Shown here: piece after piece, positions 24,648-31,580 of the stretch
How positions within the stretch are numbered: position 1 is the stretch's first letter
Layout of the letters: each line of letters starts with the position of its first letter
Assembly (NCBI GenBank): GCA_963774305.1
Contig: CAVZEM010000007.1
Span: 124,001-188,000 of the forward strand
Reading direction: 5' to 3'
Source: DASUPK01 sp963774305
GTDB lineage: Bacteria; Actinomycetota; Thermoleophilia; Solirubrobacterales; 70-9
Length of the DNA stretch: 64,000 nt
Notes under the pieces: model-generated
The model's input: only the letters and a program-made list of their open reading frames with translations
The model's database searches: none
What the model was told of the DNA's origin: nothing
Translations under genes and position numbers: made by a program

Positions 24648-25247
24648 CTACTCCCGCCGTAAAGCCTCCACCGCCTCTTCCAGCCTGTCGTCGCCCCAGA
24701 AGAGCTGGTCGCCCACGGCGACCGTGGGGATTCCCTCCACACCGCGCGAGATCGCCTCGTCCGTGGCTGCCCGGAGCCTGTCCTTGACCGACTTCGTCTC
24801 GATCCCCTTCATCACCGCGTTGGGATGGAGTTCGCAGGCGGCAGCGGCGACGAGCACGTTGTCGACGTCGCTCATGTCCCGCCCGGCGGCGAAGACCTGC
24901 CTGAAGCAGGCGAGCGAGAAGGAGACCACCCGGCCCGATTCCTTGGCGTAGACCGCGGCGCGGATCGGGTTGAGGCTGTAATTCTCGATCGGCCAGCCGG
25001 CCGGGTAGCGCACCTCCGGCAATCCCCGCTCGTCGGCCCGCCGCTGGATCTCGGCGAAGTCCGCGGTCCTGTCTTTCTCGAAGGACCAGGGGCGCCTTCC
25101 AGTTGTCTTGAGGACGTGGCCGAAGGAGATCGGCTGCCACTCCGGCTGCTCGAGCTCGGCCTCGGCGAACAGGCCGCTGATCCGCTCCGCCGCCAGATAG
25201 GAGTAGGGCGAGTTGAAGTCGTAGTAGAAGGTCGCCCGCTCAGTCAC
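24648..25247 (-). CDS. DsbA-family / 2-hydroxychromene-2-carboxylate isomerase-like protein
   Basis: A 199-residue thioredoxin-fold protein. It starts TERATFYYDFNSPYSYLAAE, the SPYSYL block of the kappa-GST/HCCA isomerase branch, where Ser replaces the first Cys of CxxC. Then come ISFGHVLKTTGRRPWSFEKD and a late GVEGIPTVAVGDQLFWGDDR with the cis-Pro. A glutathione-like thiol or isomerase role is possible; the substrate is unknown. It sits 9 nt before E1 alpha on the same strand and 7 nt after the TMEM175-like stop, inside the PDH gene set. Confidence 0.85.
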   Translation of the reverse strand: MTERATFYYDFNSPYSYLAAERISGLFAEAELEQPEWQPISFGHVLKTTGRRPWSFEKDRTADFAEIQRRADERGLPEVRYPAGWPIENYSLNPIRAAVYAKESGRVVSFSLACFRQVFAAGRDMSDVDNVLVAAAACELHPNAVMKGIETKSVKDRLRAATDEAISRGVEGIPTVAVGDQLFWGDDRLEEAVEALRRE

Positions 25248-25254
25248 GCGCGCC

Positions 25255-25845
25255 TCACAGGTCGGGGCTCCGCATTCCCGCGACCATGTAGTAGGCGGCG
25301 ACCGCGCCGACGATGATCAGGACCACCGCAGGGCTGATGAAGGCCATGATGACCGCGATCGCGTAGAGCGGGCTCCCGATCATGAACCCGACGGACATGC
25401 GGCGGACCTCCTCGTCGGATATCTCGACGCCGAGCTCGCGACGGTGCTTGACGATGTACGTCCAGAACACGTTGAAGGCGATCCCCATCGCGAGGAAGGC
25501 CAGTGCGTATACGAGGGCGGCCACCTTCTCGTCGGCGCCGGACTTGAGGTGCTCCGCCATCAGGGCCGTCGCGAACGGGATGAAGACGACCGTCATCAAC
25601 ACCAGCAGGTTGATGTAGAGCACAGGTCGATCGGTGCGCTTGAGGTGGTCGAGCAGGCCGTGGTGGTTCACCCAGATGATCCCGATCACCCAGAAGCTGA
25701 CGAAGAACGAGGCGAACGACGGCCACTCATCCTTGAGCTGGTGCCACAGGTCCTCGCCGCCAGGGACATTGAGATCCAGCACCAGCAGCGTGATCGCGAC
25801 CGCGAAGACGCCGTCAGAAAACGCTTCGAGGCGACCGGTCTTCAC
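25255..25845 (-). CDS. TMEM175-family (DUF1211) channel-like membrane protein
   Basis: A 196-residue protein beginning MKTGRLEAFSDGVFAVAITL, with the RxxxFSDGVFAxAxTLL signature of bacterial TMEM175 potassium channels. Helices continue through ASFFVSFWVIGIIWVNHHGL, PVLYINLLVLMTVVFIPFAT and VAALVYALAFLAMGIAFNVF, and near the end FISPAVVLIIVGAVAAYYMV. Length is normal for the bacterial single-repeat form. A role in potassium permeation is inferred from family. It lies between lpdA and the DsbA-like gene, all on one strand. Confidence 0.9.
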   Translation of the reverse strand: MKTGRLEAFSDGVFAVAITLLVLDLNVPGGEDLWHQLKDEWPSFASFFVSFWVIGIIWVNHHGLLDHLKRTDRPVLYINLLVLMTVVFIPFATALMAEHLKSGADEKVAALVYALAFLAMGIAFNVFWTYIVKHRRELGVEISDEEVRRMSVGFMIGSPLYAIAVIMAFISPAVVLIIVGAVAAYYMVAGMRSPDL

Positions 25846-25857
25846 GGCTTCGCCGCT

Positions 25858-25889
25858 AAACGGGTTGCGCTGTCGCGCACCCTCGCATC
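25858..25889 (-). repeat. Palindromic element, copy 4 (lpdA-TMEM175 gap)
   Basis: Core at 25862-25882. In canonical orientation (minus strand) it reads GATGCGAGGGTGCGC, loop GACA, GCGCAACCCGTTT. The C-G pair found in four copies is T-A here. Its right end touches the lpdA stop codon. Confidence 0.88.
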
Positions 25890-27256
25890 TACGCGTGAAT
25901 CGCCCAGCCGTCGACGGCGCGGGCGCCGTCGAGGATCGCCTCCGACATCGTCGGATGTGGGTGGATGATGCGCTGCAACTCGGGATAGCCGCCCTCCAGC
26001 GCCATCACGTTGCAGATCTCGCTGATCATGTCGCAGGCGATGTTGCCGACGATGTGGGCGCCCAGGATCTCGCCGTACTCGGGATCCCCGACGATCTTCA
26101 CCAGCCCGGCGCGGTCGTCGTAGACCACCGAGGCCCCGGCGCCGCCCAGCTTGAACTTGCCCACCTTGATCTGGCGGCCGGCCTCCTTGGCCTGCTCCTC
26201 CGTCATCCCGACGCTCGCCACCTGCGGATGGGTGAAGGTCGCGCCCGGGACGAGGTCGACGTTGATCGGCTCGGTGGGAGCGCCGGCCGCGGTCTCGACG
26301 GCGACCACTCCCTCCTCCTCGGCTTTGTGGGCAAGGGCAGGGCCGCGAACAAGGTCGCCGATGGCGAAAACGCCGTCGGCGGACGTGCGCTGGAACTCGT
26401 CGACCTCGATTTGGCCTCGGTCGTTCGTCTTGACGCCGGCGGCGTCCAGATTCAGTGGGTCGGTGTCGGGTCGTCGCCCGCCGGCGATCACCAGGTAGTC
26501 GGCCTTGATCTCCCCCTCGCCGGCTTTCACCTTGACGCCGGTCTTCTGCTCCTCGACGCTCTCGACCTTGGTGCCGGTCAGCACCTCCATGCCGTCCTTC
26601 TTGAACTGGCGCTCGACGACGCGGGCCATGTCCTTGTCCTCGAGCGGCAGGATCTGGTCGAGCATCTCGATCAGCGTCACCTGGACACCCATGCGCGAAT
26701 AGGCGGAGGCGATCTCCGAGCCGGATGCTCCGGCGCCGGCGATCACGAGGGACTTCGGCATCGACTTGAGCGAGTAGGCGCCCCAGGTGTCGATCACGCG
26801 GTCCGAGAAGTCAACTCCTGGAATCGGCATCGCAACCGAGCCGGTGGCAAGGACGATGGCCTTGGCCTGGTGCTCGTCATCTCCCACCTTTAGCTTGCCG
26901 CCACCGGACAGCGAGGCCTCGCCGTGGAGGAACTCGGCCTTGTTCTTGTTCCAAAGGAACTGGACGCCGTCCTCGAGTGTCTTGGAGACCTTCTCGCGGC
27001 GGGCCTGCAGGGCCTTCCAGTCGATCGAGGTGCCGGTGGCCTTGATGCCGAGCTCGGCGCCCTCCTCACTCACGGCGTTGAAGATCTCGGCCGTGTGGAG
27101 CACCGTTTTCGCCGGGATGCAGGCGTAGTTCAGGCAGCGCCCGCCGGCCTTGTCGCGCTCGACGACCGCCGTCTTCTGCCCGAGCTGGGCTGCCCTGATC
27201 GCGGCCACGTAGCCTCCGGGCCCGCCTCCGATGACGATCACGTCGTACTCGGCCAT
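25889..27256 (-). CDS. lpdA: Dihydrolipoyl dehydrogenase (E3)
   Basis: A 455-residue FAD/NAD(P) disulfide oxidoreductase. It has IVIGGGPGGYVAAIRAAQLG for FAD and the redox disulfide GGRCLNYACIPAKTVL (Cys41/Cys46). The NAD loop is LVIAGAGASGSEIASAYSRM. Also visible are FAIGDLVRGPALAHKAEEEG and the C-terminal catalytic His in IHPHPTMSEAILDGARAV. It re-oxidises the E2 lipoamide and makes NADH. It is encoded about 1.2 kb upstream of E1 alpha on the same strand, with two small genes between, so it likely serves that complex. A hairpin lies just upstream of the ATG at 27256. Confidence 0.95.
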   Translation of the reverse strand: MAEYDVIVIGGGPGGYVAAIRAAQLGQKTAVVERDKAGGRCLNYACIPAKTVLHTAEIFNAVSEEGAELGIKATGTSIDWKALQARREKVSKTLEDGVQFLWNKNKAEFLHGEASLSGGGKLKVGDDEHQAKAIVLATGSVAMPIPGVDFSDRVIDTWGAYSLKSMPKSLVIAGAGASGSEIASAYSRMGVQVTLIEMLDQILPLEDKDMARVVERQFKKDGMEVLTGTKVESVEEQKTGVKVKAGEGEIKADYLVIAGGRRPDTDPLNLDAAGVKTNDRGQIEVDEFQRTSADGVFAIGDLVRGPALAHKAEEEGVVAVETAAGAPTEPINVDLVPGATFTHPQVASVGMTEEQAKEAGRQIKVGKFKLGGAGASVVYDDRAGLVKIVGDPEYGEILGAHIVGNIACDMISEICNVMALEGGYPELQRIIHPHPTMSEAILDGARAVDGWAIHA

Positions 27257-27277
27257 CGTCCTTCGACTCTATAGGAG

Positions 27278-27293
27278 CGGGCCTTTTGGCCCG
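27278..27293 (-). terminator. GC-rich hairpin between membrane gene and lpdA
   Basis: CGGGCC, loop TTTT (AAAA on the minus strand), GGCCCG is a perfect 6-bp stem, 22 nt before the lpdA ATG and 12 nt past the stop of the upstream gene. There is no U-tract, so it may be a weak terminator or a 5'-leader hairpin. Confidence 0.45.
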
Positions 27294-27304
27294 TGACCTG
27301 CTCC

Positions 27305-27907
27305 TTAGAGGTCGCCCGGTGGGGAGGGCATCTGGATCCGTGCCATTGCGCGGATCATGAAGTAGAAGAGCGTTCCCGAGCCCAGCAGCAGGAGCGTCGT
27401 CCCGACCGCCTGGAACACGGAGCTGACGACGACGAGGCCGAACGCGCTGGCGAGCATGATCAGGAGCAGCACGGTCTGGAAGCCGAGCACGGCCCAGTAG
27501 CGAGCGCGCCACATGCCGACGGTCATCGCCCAGAGGACGATCCCGAAGACGATGATCGGAAGCGGCTTGATGTCCCGCCCTCCGGCGTCGACGCCGGCGA
27601 TCGCGAGGCCCGCGGAGACGGTGAAGACGATCGCGAGCAGCGCAGAGGCGATGGCCCCGACGGTCACCGCCGTGGGCCGTTCGCCCTCATCGAGCGGCTC
27701 GAGCTTCGATCGCGCCTCGGCGTTGCGCTCCTCGTAGCGCCGGGACATCCGCTCCTGGAAGGTCTCGGACGGCGCGCCGGCCCCGTTCGACTCCGCGGCG
27801 GCGTCACTCGTCTCGACCGATCCCTGGGCGGCCACGGATTCCTGCCCAGTCGAGCGGCGCTTCCGCTTCTGCCGCTCGGCGCGCTTCCTGTCTCGCGCGC
27901 CGGCCAT
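27305..27907 (-). CDS. Multi-pass membrane protein downstream of thiE
   Basis: A 200-residue protein from the ATG at 27907. A strongly basic start (GARDRKRAERQKRKRRSTGQ) is followed by an Ala/Ser-rich stretch and ERMSRRYEERNAEARSKLEP. Four hydrophobic helices follow: TVGAIASALLAIVFTVSAGL, PLPIIVFGIVLWAMTVGMW, AVLGFQTVLLLIMLASAFGL and AVGTTLLLLGSGTLFYFMIR. No family is recognised. Its start overlaps the thiE stop by TGATG. Longer frames to 29476 are antisense to thiO and were rejected. Confidence 0.75.
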   Translation of the reverse strand: MAGARDRKRAERQKRKRRSTGQESVAAQGSVETSDAAAESNGAGAPSETFQERMSRRYEERNAEARSKLEPLDEGERPTAVTVGAIASALLAIVFTVSAGLAIAGVDAGGRDIKPLPIIVFGIVLWAMTVGMWRARYWAVLGFQTVLLLIMLASAFGLVVVSSVFQAVGTTLLLLGSGTLFYFMIRAMARIQMPSPPGDL

Positions 27908-28617
27908 CAGCCGCCCCGCTCCGCTCGGGCCGCGGGGTCGACGGCCCCGAACAGCGTGGTCGCCGCGGCTCGCGGATCCGGAGCGTCGCGGATCGCCCTG
28001 ACCACGCAGAGCCGTTCCGCGCCCGCCGAGACGACCTCGTCCGCGTTCTCGGCGTCGATCCCGCCGATGGCGAACCAGGGCTTCTCCGCGATCTCGGTCG
28101 CTTCGCGGATCAGCTCCGGGCCGGTCGCGGGGCGCCCCGCCTTGGTGGGCGTCTCCCAGATCGGGCCGACGCTGATGTAGTCGACGGGAGCCTTCGCGGC
28201 GGCCTCGATCTGCTCCCGGCTGTGGGTCGAAAGACCGATGATCGCGCTGGGGCCCATGATCCGCCGCGCCTCGGCCGGGGCCATGTCGTCCTGGCCCACA
28301 TGGACGCCGTCGGCGCGCAGCTCGAGCGCGAGGTGGGGATCGTCGTTGACGATGAAGAGCGCGCCGTAGGTGTTGGCGAGCCTGCGGAAGGTGTGGCCCG
28401 AGCGCTCGACGACGTTTCGCGGATGCTCCCGGTCGCGCAGCTCGATCATCCCCGCCCCGCCGCTCATCGCGGCGTTCAGCAGGGCCTCGGGCTCCCGGCC
28501 ATGAGGCCGGGCGTCGCAGACGAAGTAGAGGCGCGCCCAGCGCAGTCGCTGGCGCCGCAACTCCCCGATTGCCTCGGGGGGTGCGAGATGAGTCGGGCCG
28601 GGGGCGGCTTCGGTCAC
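27907..28617 (-). CDS. thiE: Thiamine-phosphate synthase
   Basis: It joins HMP-PP and the thiazole phosphate to give thiamine phosphate. From GTG at 28617 it has 236 residues. Family blocks are ARLYFVCDARPHG, MSGGAGMIELRDREH, GALFIVNDDPHLALELRADG with VHVGQDDM, IIGLSTHSREQIEAAAKAPV, DYISVGPIWETPTKAG, then PWFAIGGIDAENADEVVSAG and ERLCVVRAI. It forms a TIM barrel. About 30 N-terminal residues precede the barrel. It is divergent from thiO and faces away from the riboswitch. The overlapping downstream gene codes for a membrane protein. Confidence 0.94.
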   Translation of the reverse strand: MTEAAPGPTHLAPPEAIGELRRQRLRWARLYFVCDARPHGREPEALLNAAMSGGAGMIELRDREHPRNVVERSGHTFRRLANTYGALFIVNDDPHLALELRADGVHVGQDDMAPAEARRIMGPSAIIGLSTHSREQIEAAAKAPVDYISVGPIWETPTKAGRPATGPELIREATEIAEKPWFAIGGIDAENADEVVSAGAERLCVVRAIRDAPDPRAAATTLFGAVDPAARAERGG

Positions 28618-28643
28618 TGCACGAGCAAGGGTACGATGAACTT

Positions 28644-28733
28644 GCAACGGGAGCCCACCAAAGGGCTGAGAGGGCGGCTGAAGCGCCGCCGACCGTCTGA
28701 ACCTGATCCGGGTAATGCCGGCGCAGGGAGGTT
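28644..28733 (+). promoter_or_regulatory. TPP riboswitch (THI element)
   Basis: The conserved THI-box blocks are in order: CGGGAGCCC, AAAGGGCTGAGAGGGCGGCT, a variable GC-rich stem (GAAGCGCCGCC), then GACCGTCTGAACCTGATCCG and GGTAATGCCGGCGCAGGGAG. It ends about 25 nt before the thiO GTG. Binding of TPP should lower expression of thiO and thiS-thiG; the short distance favours control of translation initiation. It lies on the plus strand only, so the divergent thiE is not under it. Confidence 0.95.
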
Positions 28734-28757
28734 GGAGCGCCTCGGCCGCAGGTAGCG

Positions 28758-29924
28758 GTGACAGACGAGACGAACAACGGATACGACGCGGTCTTCGCCG
28801 GCGGCGGCGTGATCGGCCTGGCCTCGGCCTGGGCGGCGGCGAGGCGGGGTGCTCGCGTCTGCGTGCTGGAGGCCGCGAAGCCCGCCGCCGGGGCCACGGG
28901 CGTCGCCGCGGGGATGCTGGCGCCCGCCGGAGAGGCTTCCTGGGGTGAGGACGCCCTGGTCTCGCTCAACCTCGAGTCCCTCCGCCGCTGGCCCGCTTTC
29001 GCGGAGGAGATGGAGCGTGTCTCCGAGCTCGAGATCGGCTTCGTGCGGCACGGAGCCCTGCATGTGGCTCTCGACAGAGACGAGGCCGAGAGCCTGCGCC
29101 GCCGCCACGACCTGCACCAGCGCCTCGGGCTCGACTCCGAGTGGCTCGCCCGCGGCGGCTGCAGAAAGCTCGAGCCCGGGCTCGCTACCGGCATCCGCGG
29201 AGGCGCGCACGTTCCCAGCGAGGCGAGCGTCGATCCGCGCCGCGTGGTGGCCGCGCTGCTCGCCGCGCTCGAGCGAGGCCGGGTGGCGGTTGAGACCGGA
29301 GCCCGGGTCACGTCGGCCGAGCGCCGGGATGGTGCCTGGCGGCTCGAGACGGCGGATGGCCGGGGCTTCTCCGGCGCCAATCTGGTGGTGACGGCAGGCT
29401 GCTGGTCGGGGCAGCTCGACTGGATCCCGCCGGATGTACGGCCGCCGGTTCGCCCGGTCAAAGGGGAGATCCTCACCCTCAGCGGTCCGGCGGACGAGCC
29501 CGTCTGCGAGCGGATCGTCGCGGGGGATCGCGTCTACATGGTCCCGAGGGCCGACGGGCGCCTGATCGTCGGGGCCACGGTCGAGGAGAAGGGCTTCGAC
29601 ACCACGGTGACCGCGGGAGGCGTTCACGAGCTCCTGCGCGAGGCCTACCGGCTGATTCCAGAGATCTCAGAGCTGGAGCTCGTCGAGACCAGCGCGGGAC
29701 TTCGTCCGGGGACGCCCGACAATGCGCCGTTGATCGGAGAGAGCGCAACCCCCGGGTTGCTGATTGCGACGGGGCATTTCCGCAACGGAGTGCTGCAGGC
29801 GCCTCTGACCGCGGATTGCGTCGCCGCCCTGCTCGCCGGGGATGAACCTCCGATCGACCTGGCGCCCTACTCACCTCAGCGGTTTGCCGGCAGCCCGGCT
29901 GAGGCCGCGGTGGAGCTCGCATGA
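28758..29924 (+). CDS. thiO: Glycine oxidase
   Basis: A 388-residue FAD enzyme that oxidises glycine to dehydroglycine for thiazole assembly. It has AVFAGGGVIGLASAWAAARR for FAD, then PAAGATGVAAGMLAPAGEAS, a conserved block in ThiO. Also visible are VDPRRVVAALLAALERGRV, VVTAGCWSGQLDWIPPDVRP, PVRPVKGEILTL and DRVYMVPRADGRLIVGATVE. The end ETSAGLRPGTPDNAPLIGES and ATGHFRNGVLQAPLTADCVA is typical. The start is GTG at 28758, just after the riboswitch. The stop overlaps the next ATG by four bases (ATGA). Confidence 0.94.
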   Translation: MTDETNNGYDAVFAGGGVIGLASAWAAARRGARVCVLEAAKPAAGATGVAAGMLAPAGEASWGEDALVSLNLESLRRWPAFAEEMERVSELEIGFVRHGALHVALDRDEAESLRRRHDLHQRLGLDSEWLARGGCRKLEPGLATGIRGGAHVPSEASVDPRRVVAALLAALERGRVAVETGARVTSAERRDGAWRLETADGRGFSGANLVVTAGCWSGQLDWIPPDVRPPVRPVKGEILTLSGPADEPVCERIVAGDRVYMVPRADGRLIVGATVEEKGFDTTVTAGGVHELLREAYRLIPEISELELVETSAGLRPGTPDNAPLIGESATPGLLIATGHFRNGVLQAPLTADCVAALLAGDEPPIDLAPYSPQRFAGSPAEAAVELA

Positions 29925-30895
29925 ACGTCGAGCTCAACGGGGAGGCCATCTCGCTGCCCGACGGGGCGACCGTCGCCACGGCGATCGAGGCCTCGGGCGC
30001 CCCGAGTCAGCGCGGCGTCGCGGTCGCGCTGGAGGGCGACGTCGTCCCGCGCAGCGAATGGGAGACGACAACGCTCGCCGAGGGCCAGAGCATCGAGGTG
30101 CTCGCCGCGATCCAGGGCGGCGCCGACGACGGCTTCGAGCTCGGGGGCCGGAGCTGGGGCTCGCGGCTGATCGTGGGCACGGGCGGCTTCCGCTCGCTGG
30201 AGCAGATGGAGGAGGCCCTGATGGCCTCGGGCACGGAGATCGTCACCGTGGCGCTCCGGCGCGTGGACCCGGCGGCGCAGGGGTCGGTGCTCGACGTGAT
30301 CCGCCGCCTCGGGCTGTTCGCCCTGCCCAACACGGCCGGGTGCTACACGGCGCGCGACGCGGTCCGCACGGCGAAGCTCGCCCGGGAGGCCTTCGAGACC
30401 GACTGGGTGAAGCTGGAGGTGATCGGGGATGACCGCACCCTGTTCCCCGATGCGGTCGAGCTGCTCGACGCCGCCGAGACGCTCGTCGACGATGGCTTCA
30501 CGGTGCTGCCGTACACCAACGACGACCCGATCCTCGCCCGGCGGCTGGAGGAGGCCGGTTGTGCTGCGGTGATGCCGCTCGGCTCGCCGATCGGCTCGGG
30601 GATGGGGATCCGCAACCCCTACAACGTGCGCATCATCGCCGAGCGGGCCGGGGTCCCGGTGATCCTCGACGCCGGAATCGGCACTGCCTCGGACGCGGCG
30701 CTGGCCATGGAGCTCGGCTGCGACGGCGTGCTCCTGGCGAGCTCGGTCTCCCGCGCCGAGGACCCGGCGGGCATGGCGGCGGCGATGCGCTCAGCCGTCG
30801 AGGCTGGCTGGGCCGCCCGGCAGGCCGGCCGCATCCCGCGGCAGCTGCACGCCGAGGCATCGACGCCGCTCGAGGGAACCCCAGAGCTCGGTTAG
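29921..30895 (+). CDS. thiSG: Fused sulfur carrier ThiS and thiazole synthase ThiG
   Basis: A 324-residue fusion. Residues 1-65 are a ThiS domain (MNVELNGEAISLPDGATVAT; GQSIEVLAAIQGG). Its Gly-Gly is followed directly by ADDGFELGGRSWGSRLIVGT, the start of ThiG. ThiG then shows the Schiff-base Lys in DWVKLEVIGDDRTLFPD, AAVMPLGSPIGSGMGIRNPY, VPVILDAGIGTASDAALAME and DGVLLASSVSRAEDP. ThiS needs a free C-terminal Gly-Gly to carry sulfur, so the fusion must be cleaved or work differently. ThiS-ThiG fusions are known in other bacteria. The ATG overlaps thiO by four bases. Confidence 0.93.
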   Translation: MNVELNGEAISLPDGATVATAIEASGAPSQRGVAVALEGDVVPRSEWETTTLAEGQSIEVLAAIQGGADDGFELGGRSWGSRLIVGTGGFRSLEQMEEALMASGTEIVTVALRRVDPAAQGSVLDVIRRLGLFALPNTAGCYTARDAVRTAKLAREAFETDWVKLEVIGDDRTLFPDAVELLDAAETLVDDGFTVLPYTNDDPILARRLEEAGCAAVMPLGSPIGSGMGIRNPYNVRIIAERAGVPVILDAGIGTASDAALAMELGCDGVLLASSVSRAEDPAGMAAAMRSAVEAGWAARQAGRIPRQLHAEASTPLEGTPELG

Positions 30896-31488
30896 CGGCG
30901 GCGGAGCCGGCCGGCTATTTGGTCGACACCCTCGCCGAACGCGCCGAACGTCCAGCCCACACCGTGGGCGGCCTTGTTCAGGACGGTGTCGGCGACCGGT
31001 GCGGCGACACGATCGGGGTCCTTGCCGAGCTCGACCGCAGCCTGGCGAACGGCGTCCAGATGCGGTTCGAAGCGCACGGCCCAGTCCTCGCAGAACCCGG
31101 CCATGTCGCGATCCTGACGGGCGCGCGCCAGCTCCGCGAGCTGCCGGAGCAGCGTCGTCAGGTGCTCGCCGTCGAGGACCGAGAATCGCGCCACCATTCC
31201 GGTGTCGCCGCCGCGGTCCGCGATCCCAGTCCGCAGGTCGGCGAGCCGCGCGCCCACGTTCTGGGCCATCGGACTGCCGTAGAGGCCGTACGCCTCCGTG
31301 CGGGGCCGCAGCTCCTCGAGCAGGCGTTTCGCCTCGGCCGCTCCGCGCTGAAGCTTCTCGCCGATCGGTGTGTCGTCGAGCAGCGTCCCGACCCGAGCCC
31401 AGCGATGGGCCAGGTGGCGCGCCGAGGCGTACAGCTCGCGATAGGCACGATGCTCGGCGGGGTGGAGTCGCGTCTTGTCGTCGGTCAC
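30892..31488 (-). CDS. Hypothetical helical protein
   Basis: The product is 198 residues from GTG at 31488; a longer frame to 31596 adds 36 residues that look non-coding. The sequence is mostly amphipathic helices: LHPAEHRAYRELYASARHLA, LLDDTPIGEKLQRGAAEAKR, EHLTTLLRQLAELARARQDR, DRDMAGFCEDWAVRFEPHLD and a terminal WTFGAFGEGVDQIAGRLRRR. No membrane helix or known motif is seen. Family not recognised. It is convergent with thiSG (4-nt overlap) and divergent from the intein gene. Confidence 0.65.
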   Translation of the reverse strand: MTDDKTRLHPAEHRAYRELYASARHLAHRWARVGTLLDDTPIGEKLQRGAAEAKRLLEELRPRTEAYGLYGSPMAQNVGARLADLRTGIADRGGDTGMVARFSVLDGEHLTTLLRQLAELARARQDRDMAGFCEDWAVRFEPHLDAVRQAAVELGKDPDRVAAPVADTVLNKAAHGVGWTFGAFGEGVDQIAGRLRRR

Positions 31489-31580
31489 GGCCCTGGATTC
31501 TGACTGAGCCTGCTCACGAAACCGATCTCCCCGTCGTTGAGTCCCGTGGACGAGCCGATCGATATGCGAACATACGTTCG

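Noticed and set aside
27907..29476. Long minus-strand frame reaching 723 codons from 27305
   Set aside because: Only the part from 27907 down looks like protein. The rest is antisense to thiO and crosses the riboswitch; it is Ser/Arg-rich as expected for a GC-rich shadow.
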